DNA of 37,972 nt from Burkholderiales bacterium C2 (GTDB lineage: Bacteria > Pseudomonadota > Gammaproteobacteria > Burkholderiales > Burkholderiaceae_C). Below are positions 17,042 to 24,563 of the stretch, piece by piece (the stretch's first letter is position 1; each line of letters starts with the position of its first letter). Made by a program: the position numbers and the translations under genes. The notes under the pieces are model-generated. The model was given only the letters and a program-made list of their open reading frames with translations. It was not told the origin of the DNA and did no database searches. The stretch covers positions 1-37,972 of the forward strand of contig SCOI01000031.1 in NCBI GenBank assembly GCA_005503085.1, written 5' to 3'.

Positions 17042-17695
17042 ATGACGATCACGCTGTGCGGCTTCTCGCTGTCCAACTACTACAACAAGGTCAAGCTGGC
17101 CCTGCTGGAGAAGGGCATCCCCTTCCAGGAAGAGCTGGTGATGACCAAGTCCGCCGATGAGGCGGTGCTGAGCTGCACGCCGCTGGGCAAGGTGCCCTTC
17201 ATCCGCACGCCGCAGGGACCGCTGTGCGAGAGCCAGGTCATCATGGATTATCTGGAGACCCTCCAGCCGACGCCGGCCCTGCTGCCGGCCGACCCCTTCG
17301 AGGCGGCCAAGGTGCGCGAGCTGGTGACCTTTGTCGAGCTGCACTTGGAACTGGTGGCGCGCGAGCTCTATCCGCAGGCCTTTTTCGGCGGCACGGTCAG
17401 CGAGGGCACGCAGGCCCGCGCCCGCAAGCTGCTGGAAAAGAACATCGCCGGCTTCAAGCGCCTGGCGAAGTTCTCGCCCTATCTCGCCGGCGACAGCTTC
17501 ACCCAGGCCGACTGCGCCGCCTGGGTCAGCCTGCCCCTGGTCGCGATGGCCTCCAAGGCGGTGCTGGGCGAGGATCTGCTGGCGGCCGGCGGCGTCGACT
17601 GGAAGCCCTATATCAAGCTGATCGGCGAGCGCCCCAGCGCGCAGAAGGTGGCGGCCGACCGCAAGGCCGACCAGGATCGCTTCGCCAAGGCCTGA
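17042..17695 (+). CDS. Glutathione S-transferase family protein
   Basis: A 217-residue cytosolic GST. The N-terminal thioredoxin-like domain has MTITLCGFSLSNYYNKVKLA, with Ser/Asn/Tyr residues in the position that activates the glutathione thiol, the cis-Pro in GKVPFI (about 49-54) and the glutathione-contacting ESQVIMDYL (61-69). The all-helical C-terminal domain has the N-capping motif FTQADCAAW (about 154-162). The start is fixed by GGAGA 8 nt upstream. An 8-bp inverted repeat (GGCGGCAG at 16976-16983 and CTGCCGCC at 17008-17015) lies between the transporter and this gene. The substrate is unknown. Confidence 0.9.
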   Translation: MTITLCGFSLSNYYNKVKLALLEKGIPFQEELVMTKSADEAVLSCTPLGKVPFIRTPQGPLCESQVIMDYLETLQPTPALLPADPFEAAKVRELVTFVELHLELVARELYPQAFFGGTVSEGTQARARKLLEKNIAGFKRLAKFSPYLAGDSFTQADCAAWVSLPLVAMASKAVLGEDLLAAGGVDWKPYIKLIGERPSAQKVAADRKADQDRFAKA

Positions 17696-17700
17696 ACCCG

Positions 17701-17718
17701 CCCCCCAGTTGCGGGGGG
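17701..17718. repeat. Small GC hairpin CCCCCC-N6-GGGGGG
   Basis: Six C (17701-17706) and six G (17713-17718) flank AGTTGC just after the GST stop codon. It could slow transcription, but it has no T-tract, so it is recorded only as an inverted repeat. Confidence 0.5.
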
Positions 17719-17828
17719 AGTCCGTTCGGCGGTGCCCCGGTGACACGCAGGATTCACGGTCTTGCTGAAGGATGGGCCCGTGCTGCCAGACAGCATCCAT
17801 CAGCCCATCCAACCCGGGAGAACCCACC

Positions 17829-18587
17829 GTGTCCAAACAAATCCTCGCCATCGTCGCCCTTGGCGCCGCCAGCCTGTCGGCCAATGCGGCCATCGAGCTC
17901 GGCAATGCCAGCCTGAGCTATCAGCAGAACTTCGATAGCCTGGCCAGCGGCGGCAGCACCGGCACCGTCCTGCCGGCCGGCTGGGCCTTTGCCGAGACCC
18001 TTGTCAACGCCAACGCCAGCTACGCCATCGGCGACGGCGGCAGCAATGCCGGCAACACCTACAGCTTCGGCAGCGCCGGCAGCAGCGACCGCGCGCTGGG
18101 CTCGCTGCAATCGGGCAATCTGCTGTCGGTGTTCGGCGCCTCCTTCACCAACCAGGCCAGCCGCGCGATCGACAGCCTGGCGATCAGCTACACCGGCGAG
18201 CAGTGGCGCCTGGGCGCCTCCAACCGCGCCGACCGCCTGCAGTTCCAGTACAGCACCGACGCCAGCTCGCTGAACACCGGCAGCTGGACCAGCGTCAGCG
18301 CGCTGGACTTCAGCTCCATCGTCACCACCGGCAGCGCCCGTGCCCTGAACGGCAATAGCAACAGCGCCGCCGTCTCCGGCAGCCTGAGTGGCCTGAGCCT
18401 GGCCCAGGGCGCCACCGTGTGGCTGCGCTGGACCGACTTCAACGCCAGCGGCGCCGACGACGGCCTGGCCGTCGACAACTTCAGCCTGAACGCCACGCTG
18501 GCCCCGGTGCCCGAGCCGAGCAGCTACGCGCTGCTGCTGGCCGGCCTGGGTGCGATCGGCTTCGTCACACGCCGCCGTCGCGGCTGA
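17829..18587 (+). CDS. PEP-CTERM sorting-domain exported protein
   Basis: A 252-residue secreted protein. Residues 1-20 are a signal peptide (VSKQILAIVALGAASLSANA, translated from a GTG start). The mature domain is Ser/Gly/Asn-rich and probably all-beta (SYQQNFDSLASGG near the start, GADDGLAVDNFSLNA near the end), resembling lectin-like or choice-of-anchor domains seen in many PEP-CTERM proteins. The C-terminus is VPEPSSYALLLAGLGAIGF followed by RRRRG: the exosortase tag with transmembrane helix and basic tail. I chose GTG at 17829 because GGGAGA lies 8 nt upstream; the earlier ATG at 17772 would place polar sequence before the signal peptide. Composition matches the host genome, unlike the HAF-repeat protein. 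Confidence 0.88.
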   Translation: MSKQILAIVALGAASLSANAAIELGNASLSYQQNFDSLASGGSTGTVLPAGWAFAETLVNANASYAIGDGGSNAGNTYSFGSAGSSDRALGSLQSGNLLSVFGASFTNQASRAIDSLAISYTGEQWRLGASNRADRLQFQYSTDASSLNTGSWTSVSALDFSSIVTTGSARALNGNSNSAAVSGSLSGLSLAQGATVWLRWTDFNASGADDGLAVDNFSLNATLAPVPEPSSYALLLAGLGAIGFVTRRRRG

Positions 18588-18605
18588 CACGGCTGACACA
18601 GCCAC

Positions 18606-18636
18606 AGGGCCCGGCGCCGGGAGGTCGCCGGGCCCT
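18606..18636 (+). terminator. Hairpin terminator after the PEP-CTERM gene
   Basis: A perfect 11-bp GC-rich stem (AGGGCCCGGCG at 18606-18616 with CGCCGGGCCCT at 18626-18636) and a 9-base loop sit 18 bp after the stop codon. The following GGGTTCTTGCT is only weakly T-rich, but stem stability and position support termination. It also marks the host-side edge of the AT-richer cassette. Confidence 0.75.
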
Positions 18637-18711
18637 CGTGGGTTCTTGCTCCACAGGCAGATTGAAGCGGCTCACTTAATAGCGTAATCCCACTGCGCCG
18701 TCCAATCGCGC

Positions 18712-18828
18712 TTAAAAGATGTCTTCACTACCGTCGCTGCTGCCCCAGAGTCCCCAGAAGTCAACTCTCGTTGAATATTTCCTGGAATTCTGACCATCGG
18801 TCACGGCAAGCATATCTTCATTCTTCAT
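18712..18828 (-). CDS. Candidate small protein (38 residues) at the end of the helicase cassette
   Basis: A minus-strand frame starts at ATG 18826-18828, 27 nt after the helicase stop, and ends at TAA 18712-18714. It encodes a 38-residue peptide starting MKNEDMLAVTDGQNSRKYST and ending DFWGLWGSSDGSEDIF. The tail is acidic with two Trp and two Phe, a non-random pattern. No Shine-Dalgarno is visible, so translation would depend on coupling with the helicase gene. A second, overlapping frame (18672-18797, 41 residues, ending KTSFKRDWTAQWDYAIK) also looks protein-like, so only one, or neither, may be real. Confidence 0.35.
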   Translation of the reverse strand: MKNEDMLAVTDGQNSRKYSTRVDFWGLWGSSDGSEDIF

Positions 18829-18855
18829 GCAAGGCTAAGAGATTTGCCGCGACGG

Positions 18856-21183
18856 CTAATGAATGACACCCGCTTCTTTCGCATGCTGAATAATCTTATT
18901 TGGCATATTGCCCTTTGCAATCACCACCATAACGCGATATTTAGCTCGCGTTATCCCCAAATACATATCCCTCACTGCTTGTTGCTCGACGGCATTTGCC
19001 ATCGCCAGATTGTCCATGATGATCGGCGGCATAATGCCCGACTCCAACCCCACCAAGATAACGGCGTCAAACTCCTGCCCGCCAACGAAGGCAGGCTTTA
19101 CAAGCGACACCAGAGGTTGATCATGCGGAAACTTGGCGCCTCTTTCTGAAATAACCTGGAAAGGCAACTCAGCATCGGCAAGATTGCTTTCGATTTGCTT
19201 CCAATACACATCAGAGTAGCAAATTACGGCAATCTGTCTTGTATTCGCTTTTCGCAGTTCGCGAACACGCTTAAGCACAAACCTCCCAATATCCGGAGAC
19301 TCCGGATTCTGAATTTCAATCGCAGGCTTTGCTGCAAGCGGGTGTGAATCAGGCACCATCAAATTCGCCAACTTTGTGAAATCAGGAAAATCTGGCCCAA
19401 ACAATTCAGTACTCTTCTGAATCACAAAAAACGCGAGTTTTGCGATTGATTCCGTTGACCTATGTATTGAGAGCAGATTCTCATTAGCAATCCCAGTTAT
19501 ACCAAGAGCAGAAAGTCCAGCGGACGACTGCCCGTAGGTCGCCTGAGCTTGATCCAACGCTAGCGCAATTGGGACATGAGGAATTTCTGACTTCGTCAGA
19601 AGCGAGAAGAGGCGCCTTTCATTCTCATTGAAGAGTTGCGCCTCATCCACGAAAACATAGTCAAAACCCTCACGTTTTCTCCGTAACTGCCATACCGGAG
19701 TACGGAGCCGGCCAGCCAAAGAAATTGCAATGTCATCTGGATCCAGAGCTGAATACTCCTCAAAGACGACACGATGGTAAGCAAGGAATGCATCAAATAT
19801 GAATTCCCGCTCGTGAGTTGAGAGATTTGAATGCAGAATGCTTAGACTTTTCTCCGACTCGACGTATCTCTTCTTATCGTGTTCCAGCCCGTGACCTTTT
19901 ATTGCCACTGAAATTTCGACTAGCACCATTTGAGAGAAAAGCCGCAATAGTCTCTTATCGGAGAACACTTGCTTTAGCAATGCACTGTCTCCCAAGCGTG
20001 CGCTATCAGCAGCCCCAACTTCTACCAGAGCATCCACCACACGTTCTAGCTGAAACTCCTTTGCCGCATCACCATCAGTATCCAGAACGGTCTGCATATC
20101 GAGCCCCAACTGATTTCTGCAATATTCAGCTAGCGTTGTAACTACAATATTTTGACTGAGCCTTGAAAAGTCAGCGCCCAGCAAGATTTCGAAGCGCTCC
20201 TCGACACGAGCCTCCATTGCCTTGCTGTGAGCGACATATAGGATTCTCGGCATGACTCCTCCTGTCGAAGCTGCCTTGATCTTGCTAACAGCAAGAAGCA
20301 GCATGAGTAGAGTTTTTCCGGAGCCACCAGGACCAAGGATACGCAACGGTTGCGCATCGATATTGGGACTGGTAAGAATTCGTCGCTTGGCATCTCCCAA
20401 TGGGCTATCCGGATGCAACCAATCATCATACGAATATGCAAGATAGCGAGCATGTTCCCGCGAAGTAACGTCGCTCTCCGCCTTTATTTCAACGTGCCCA
20501 AATAAGGATTCTTGGTTTGCAGACTCGAAGAACCCTTTAATGGCTTCGCGAAGCTTCGGTAAAACCTCGTCTCCAGCCATTGTCTTGTTTGTTGAGCGCT
20601 GTTGAACCAATGCGTTCGCAGAAGCTGTTAGCCGATTTAGGTTTCTTCCTTCAGAGAAAGCAAGTTCCTTGAGCCTTTGGAACACCACGTCGGGGCCAAC
20701 GATGACACAAGATCGATTCAAGAGCGCGCCCTCTCCTTGCATCCCTTCGTAATATGCGATTGATAGTTGATGGGCGACGCTACCCCGCCCAGCAAGGAGC
20801 GTATGGGTCCCGTTATCCCAAACTCTATGGATGACGCTCCCGTCAAGCAGCAAGCCTTGCAGTCGCTGATTTATCACATAGAGGCTTCTTTCAAAAACCT
20901 CCTTTGCGATGCTTGGCTCTGACTGAAGTGACAATTCGCCTGACAGGCGCAAAAACCCCCAGTCCTCTGCACCCGTACCGCTAACGTAGTCTGTATGCCA
21001 TAGAGCACACACACCTGTTTTTTCATCGAAAGAAATTCGGATCGCGTCTTGGAGAAAATCTGTCTCTTTCAGATCTCCACCCTCACACCCTAGCGAGTCG
21101 ATAGCAGCATGGAGAGTGGAAATTAGCCCTACCTTTGGGAGGAGCCATTCCGCTAAGTTTCGAGTGATGGCCAAATATTTCAT
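18856..21183 (-). CDS. Superfamily-1 (UvrD/Rep-like) helicase with unrecognised N-terminal domain
   Basis: A 775-residue protein. The C-terminal two thirds is an SF1 helicase core: Walker A GPGGSGKT (284-291), Walker B YVFVDEAQLF (509-518, Asp513-Glu514), motif III LALDQAQATYG (541-551), motif IV SIHR (572-575), motif V GGQEFDAVILVGL (701-713) and motif VI LGITRAKYRVMV (742-753, arginine finger Arg746). All key residues are present, so ATP-driven nucleic-acid translocation is expected. Residues 1-270 match nothing I know and probably carry the specific function. Its ATG overlaps the stop of the upstream 292-residue gene (ATGA, 4-bp overlap), so the two are coupled. Base composition is far lower in GC than the flanking genes. 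A role in defence against phage or plasmids is inferred from architecture and context. Confidence 0.85.
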   Translation of the reverse strand: MKYLAITRNLAEWLLPKVGLISTLHAAIDSLGCEGGDLKETDFLQDAIRISFDEKTGVCALWHTDYVSGTGAEDWGFLRLSGELSLQSEPSIAKEVFERSLYVINQRLQGLLLDGSVIHRVWDNGTHTLLAGRGSVAHQLSIAYYEGMQGEGALLNRSCVIVGPDVVFQRLKELAFSEGRNLNRLTASANALVQQRSTNKTMAGDEVLPKLREAIKGFFESANQESLFGHVEIKAESDVTSREHARYLAYSYDDWLHPDSPLGDAKRRILTSPNIDAQPLRILGPGGSGKTLLMLLLAVSKIKAASTGGVMPRILYVAHSKAMEARVEERFEILLGADFSRLSQNIVVTTLAEYCRNQLGLDMQTVLDTDGDAAKEFQLERVVDALVEVGAADSARLGDSALLKQVFSDKRLLRLFSQMVLVEISVAIKGHGLEHDKKRYVESEKSLSILHSNLSTHEREFIFDAFLAYHRVVFEEYSALDPDDIAISLAGRLRTPVWQLRRKREGFDYVFVDEAQLFNENERRLFSLLTKSEIPHVPIALALDQAQATYGQSSAGLSALGITGIANENLLSIHRSTESIAKLAFFVIQKSTELFGPDFPDFTKLANLMVPDSHPLAAKPAIEIQNPESPDIGRFVLKRVRELRKANTRQIAVICYSDVYWKQIESNLADAELPFQVISERGAKFPHDQPLVSLVKPAFVGGQEFDAVILVGLESGIMPPIIMDNLAMANAVEQQAVRDMYLGITRAKYRVMVVIAKGNMPNKIIQHAKEAGVIH

Positions 21184-22058
21184 TTTTGCACCTTAATTTC
21201 TTCGGCTATATCTCGCACAGACTGTTCTTGAAAATCTGTAGATCCGAGTCGGATGTACATATTCAGGTATCTAGAAATAAGATCAGCGAAGAACTCGCCC
21301 TTCAACATTGCTAGCTTTATGGGCCAATTCGGCATGCTCGCGAGAACACTTCGTCGCTCGCCTTCCGCAGCCACCGACGCCTGCCACAGAGCGAACGACG
21401 AGTTTTGTGCTCGATCAAGAAGATCGATTGGTACGGTCAGTGGGTACCTAAACAAAACGACGGAGTGATCTGGCGTTGGGCTGTACTCAGCTGATGATCC
21501 CTCGGCGGGAAGGAAGTGAATGTCCGCCTTCATAGAATTCGTCACTAGGCGTGAGAGCAGGCCTTTAAGGCGATCATTTTTTATAAAGTTGGCGAGGTGC
21601 GATGCCGTTGCGGAGCCGGCTTCGGCGGCCTTCACATACTCGCAATATCCGAGAAGCCGCGCGCGATCATCTTCGGATATTTTTTTGCCTTTCGTGTCTT
21701 GGCTATAATTCTCAATATCTTGAAGGGCTGCACCGGAAATCAATTCGAAACGTGTTGGCTTCGGATGCTGATTGATCAGTTCGAATTTTGCGAGCAACGA
21801 CTCAATCTCAAGCCAACACTCATACCGGAAAGACACTGAGCCTAGATATTGGCTTGCGCTCACAATTGGAAGGAAACTCAATGTTTCACACTTCCGATTT
21901 GCAAGATCACAGGCCGGTGTAATCACCACACCTCGAGTAGAGCTACCTGGCAGTAGTCCGAATGTGGGAAGGCCGGACCAAATATCCCCCGGCCGATGGT
22001 CGGCCAGGGGCATGCAATCGTAGAAGTGGGCGGGCTGCAGTGGCGCCTCAATTGGCAT
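21180..22058 (-). CDS. Unknown protein with ITPACDL motif, partner of the SF1 helicase
   Basis: A 292-residue soluble protein with no signal peptide or membrane helix. The N-terminal part has GDIWSGLPTFGLLP (24-37) and then VVITPACDLANRKCETLSFL (44-63), in which Cys50-Asp51 lie after a hydrophobic strand. That pattern (strand, T-x-x-CDL, then K-x-E) occurs in some uncharacterised bacterial proteins and could be a fold core or active site; I cannot name the family. The rest is helical. GGGAGG lies 5 nt before the ATG at 22058, so translation should be strong. It is the first gene of the cassette and overlaps the helicase by 4 bp, which suggests the products act together, for example as sensor or effector plus motor. 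AT-richer than the host. Confidence 0.75.
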   Translation of the reverse strand: MPIEAPLQPAHFYDCMPLADHRPGDIWSGLPTFGLLPGSSTRGVVITPACDLANRKCETLSFLPIVSASQYLGSVSFRYECWLEIESLLAKFELINQHPKPTRFELISGAALQDIENYSQDTKGKKISEDDRARLLGYCEYVKAAEAGSATASHLANFIKNDRLKGLLSRLVTNSMKADIHFLPAEGSSAEYSPTPDHSVVLFRYPLTVPIDLLDRAQNSSFALWQASVAAEGERRSVLASMPNWPIKLAMLKGEFFADLISRYLNMYIRLGSTDFQEQSVRDIAEEIKVQK

Positions 22059-22333
22059 AAATCCTCCCTATCAAATTGGGCCGATGCAGTCGACCTCTCG
22101 GTGCCATCGTAAGGCCGCTGGCCTCGTTCCCGCGCATTTGGTTACCTGGGGTTTTCCGCGAGCAGAAGGCAGAGCCACCCCTGGTGAGGGCCCAGGCCTT
22201 CGATGACCTAGAACGCTGTGACGCTCTATCCCTGAAATGCCGACGCATAGCCGACACTTGCACCCTGCAACTCATCCCTTCCCTGCTGCAGTCTGTCACC
22301 CCGCACTAGGGCGACAGCGGGGCGCTTGTTATG
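22059..22333. other. Intergenic region between the helicase cassette and the GntR-ABC operon
   Basis: This region separates two divergent operons and should hold promoters for both. Composition rises back to GC-rich from about 22070, marking the cassette edge. An inverted repeat CCCCGC (22300-22305) and GCGGGG (22318-22323) lies near the right end. I see no tRNA, integrase or direct repeat that would explain insertion of the cassette. The short frames on both strands show no coding character. Confidence 0.5.
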
Positions 22334-22353
22334 GTGTGCTACATCAGCAACAC
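22334..22353. promoter_or_regulatory. Possible GntR/YtrA-type operator
   Basis: GTGTGCT and AGCAACAC (22334-22340 and 22346-22353) form an imperfect palindrome with a 5-base centre, 15 bp before the GntR start. YtrA-family repressors usually bind palindromes of the GTGT...ACAC kind in front of their own operon, so autoregulation is likely. The left arm lacks one base relative to the right. Confidence 0.4.
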
Positions 22354-22367
22354 ACAAGGCCCACGCC

Positions 22368-22721
22368 ATGCAGCGCTGGAACGATTCAAGCCCGATTTAC
22401 CAACAGCTCGCCGACCGCCTGGCGGTGCAGCTGCTGGACGGCAGCCCGCCCGAGGGTGAGGCCCTGCCCTCGGTGAGGGTGCTGGCCAGCCAGTACCTGA
22501 TCAATCCGCTGACCGTCAGCCGGGCCTTGCAGGCCCTGGTGGACAACGGCCTGGTCGAGCCGCGCCGCGGCCTGGGCATGTATGTGCAGCCCGGGGCCCG
22601 CTCACGCCTGCTGAAAAGCGAGCGCGAGCAGTTTCTGCAGCAGGAGTGGCCGGCTCTGCGTGCCAAACTGCGCCGCCTGGGCCTGAGCGCCAAGGATCTG
22701 AACTGGGAAGAACAGCAATGA
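22368..22721 (+). CDS. GntR-family transcriptional regulator, YtrA subfamily
   Basis: A 117-residue repressor. The winged helix-turn-helix covers about residues 10-78: SPIYQQLADRLAVQLLDG, then LPSVRVLASQYLINPLTVSRALQALVDNGLVEPRRGLGMYV. The tail of about 40 residues is too short for a ligand domain, which defines the YtrA subgroup. Such regulators sit at the head of ABC-transporter operons and are released by envelope stress or antibiotics. The ATG at 22368 gives the family start; the longer frame begins in the putative operator. Its stop overlaps the ATG of the ABC ATPase gene. Confidence 0.92.
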   Translation: MQRWNDSSPIYQQLADRLAVQLLDGSPPEGEALPSVRVLASQYLINPLTVSRALQALVDNGLVEPRRGLGMYVQPGARSRLLKSEREQFLQQEWPALRAKLRRLGLSAKDLNWEEQQ

Positions 22722-23611
22722 GCGAGCACAACACCAACAACCTCGTCGAGGCGCGCGGACTGAGCCTGCGCTATGGCAGCAAGACCGCCGTCGACGACAT
22801 CAGCTTCACGATCCCCAAGGGGCGCGTCGTCGGCCTGCTGGGCCATAACGGCGCCGGCAAGACCTCGCTGATGAAGGCCCTGGTGGGCCTGCTGCCGGCG
22901 CAAGGTGAGTTGACGGTGCTGGGCCTGAACCCGGGCCGGCAGCGCGAGACCCTGCTGCAGAACATGAGCTACATCCCCGACGTGGCCGTGCTGCCGCGCT
23001 GGGCCAAGGTGTCCGAGCTGATCACCCTGATGAGCGGGCTGCAGCCGCGCTTCTCGGCCGAGCGCGCCCGCGCCCTGCTCAAGCGCACCAGCGTGGGCCT
23101 GAACGACAAGGTCAAGAGCCTGTCCAAGGGCATGGTGACCCAGGCCCATCTGGCGCTGATCGCGGCGATAGACACCAAGCTGATGATCCTCGACGAGCCG
23201 ACGCTGGGCCTGGACGTGATGTCGCGCAAGAGCTTTTACGAGATGCTGATCGACGAGTGGTGCGACGGCGAGCGCAGCGTGCTGATCTCGACCCACCAGG
23301 TCGAGGAGATCGAGACCCTGCTGAGCGACGTGATGATGCTGGACATGGGCCGGCTGGTGCTGAACATCAGCCTGGAGGAGATGGACTCGCGCTTTGTCGC
23401 ACTGAGCCATGACCCGGCCGCCGCCGACGCGGTGGCCGCCGCCCATCCGCTGCTGCGCTACCGCCAGCAGGGCCGGCCGGCGGCGCTGTTCGACGGCGCA
23501 CCGCCCCCTCAGCTCGAAGCGATGGGCCAGCGCTTTCGGCCCAGCCTGGTCGACCTGTTCATGGCGCTGACGCGCAAGCCCGAAATGCAGTCATCCAGCA
23601 GCCAAGCCTGA
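22718..23611 (+). CDS. ABC transporter ATP-binding protein (YtrB-like)
   Basis: A 297-residue ABC ATPase with Walker A GHNGAGKT (42-49), a signature variant LSKGM (135-139) in place of LSGGQ, Walker B LMILDEP (155-161) and the His switch in ISTHQ. The altered signature is typical of exporter-type ATPases paired with YtrA regulators. The last ~80 residues form a C-terminal extension common in such proteins. It starts at the ATG overlapping the GntR stop (ATGA) and is followed after 12 bp by the membrane subunit. Role: energising a small exporter, perhaps for antibiotic or cell-wall stress; the substrate is unknown. Confidence 0.9.
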   Translation: MSEHNTNNLVEARGLSLRYGSKTAVDDISFTIPKGRVVGLLGHNGAGKTSLMKALVGLLPAQGELTVLGLNPGRQRETLLQNMSYIPDVAVLPRWAKVSELITLMSGLQPRFSAERARALLKRTSVGLNDKVKSLSKGMVTQAHLALIAAIDTKLMILDEPTLGLDVMSRKSFYEMLIDEWCDGERSVLISTHQVEEIETLLSDVMMLDMGRLVLNISLEEMDSRFVALSHDPAAADAVAAAHPLLRYRQQGRPAALFDGAPPPQLEAMGQRFRPSLVDLFMALTRKPEMQSSSSQA

Positions 23612-23623
23612 GGAGCCAGAATC

Positions 23624-24511
23624 ATGTGGACACGCTTTCAAACCCTGATGCTGCGCGAGTGGATGCAGCACCACAAGGGCTGGCTGCTGGTGATGCTGCT
23701 GCCGCCGGCGATCTTTCTGGCCCTGCTGCCCTTCGGCCAGGTCGAGCTCGAGATGGCCGAGCTCTCACCGCTGGCCCTGGCCGCCGTGGCCACCGCCCTT
23801 TGCGCCGTGGCCGTCACCGGCCTCAGCTGGGGCGCGGTCATGCTGCAGCTGCCCGGCCTGGCGCGGCGCGACAGGCAGGACCGCTCGATCGAGTTCTGGC
23901 TCTCGCTGCCGGCCGGCCATGGCGAGAGCATAGGCGCGACCCTGGTGATGCATGTGCTGCTGCTGCCGCTGCTGGCTCTGCTGGTGGGCAGCGTGCTGGG
24001 CCTGGTGATTGCGGCCGGCGTCGTCATCAAGCTGGGCGGCCTCGCTGCGCTGGCCGAGGTGTCCTGGACGGCCCTGCTGGCGGCCGGCCTGGCCGGCCTG
24101 GCGCGTCTGGCCCTGGGCCTGGTGCTGATGAGCTTGTGGCTGGCGCCGCTGTTCATGATCTTGATGGCGGCCTCGGCCTGGCTCAAGCGCTGGGGCGTGC
24201 CGGCGGTGATCGCCACGGTCGTGATCGGCGGCAATGTGCTGGACAAGGTCTACGCCAACCCCATCGTCTGGAAACTGCTGAACGCCCAGCTCCATGGTGC
24301 GGGGACGGCCTTCACCAACCACGAGGGCGAGCTCGATGCGCTGCGCCACTCGAGCGGCGGCGTCGCCGAGTTCGGTGGCGGCGTGGCCCGCTGGGCGCTG
24401 CAGGACTCGCTGGCGGCGCTGCAGAACCTGGCCTCGCCCCATCTGCTGGGCGGCCTGCTGGTGGCGGCGGCCTGCTTCGGGCTGCTGGTGCTGCGCCGCA
24501 GCCGCCCCTGA
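23624..24511 (+). CDS. ABC transporter membrane subunit
   Basis: A 295-residue inner-membrane protein with about six hydrophobic helices. Helix 1 begins at GWLLVMLLPPAIFLALL; others include VLLLPLLALLVGSVLGLVI and the last, LGGLLVAAACFGLLVL. The ABC-2-like layout (short cytoplasmic N-terminus MWTRFQTLMLREWMQHH, no large soluble domain) and position as third gene make it the partner of the upstream ATPase. A polar periplasmic loop (about residues 215-265) lies before the last helix. A bidirectional terminator follows. Confidence 0.85.
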   Translation: MWTRFQTLMLREWMQHHKGWLLVMLLPPAIFLALLPFGQVELEMAELSPLALAAVATALCAVAVTGLSWGAVMLQLPGLARRDRQDRSIEFWLSLPAGHGESIGATLVMHVLLLPLLALLVGSVLGLVIAAGVVIKLGGLAALAEVSWTALLAAGLAGLARLALGLVLMSLWLAPLFMILMAASAWLKRWGVPAVIATVVIGGNVLDKVYANPIVWKLLNAQLHGAGTAFTNHEGELDALRHSSGGVAEFGGGVARWALQDSLAALQNLASPHLLGGLLVAAACFGLLVLRRSRP

Positions 24512-24526
24512 TCAAGAACGGCTCGC

Positions 24527-24559
24527 GAAAAAAACAAAGCCCGCTGCTGCGGGCTTTTT
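24527..24559. terminator. Bidirectional rho-independent terminator
   Basis: The 9-bp stem AAAGCCCGC/GCGGGCTTT (24536-24544 and 24549-24557) with loop TGCT has an A-rich run on its left and a T-run on its right. It can therefore end transcription of both the ABC operon (plus) and the ferritin-like gene (minus), which converge here. Confidence 0.93.
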
Positions 24560-24563
24560 GAGT

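Noticed and set aside
22048-22309. Short frames on both strands upstream of the cassette as small genes or integrase scraps
   Set aside because: No coding bias, no ribosome-binding site and no recognisable motif; overlapping frames on opposite strands are expected in GC-rich DNA.
18588-22330. Direct-repeat attachment sites around the helicase cassette
   Set aside because: By eye only short matches (about 6 bp, such as AGGCAG) occur at both edges, which is chance level. A computed repeat search would be needed.
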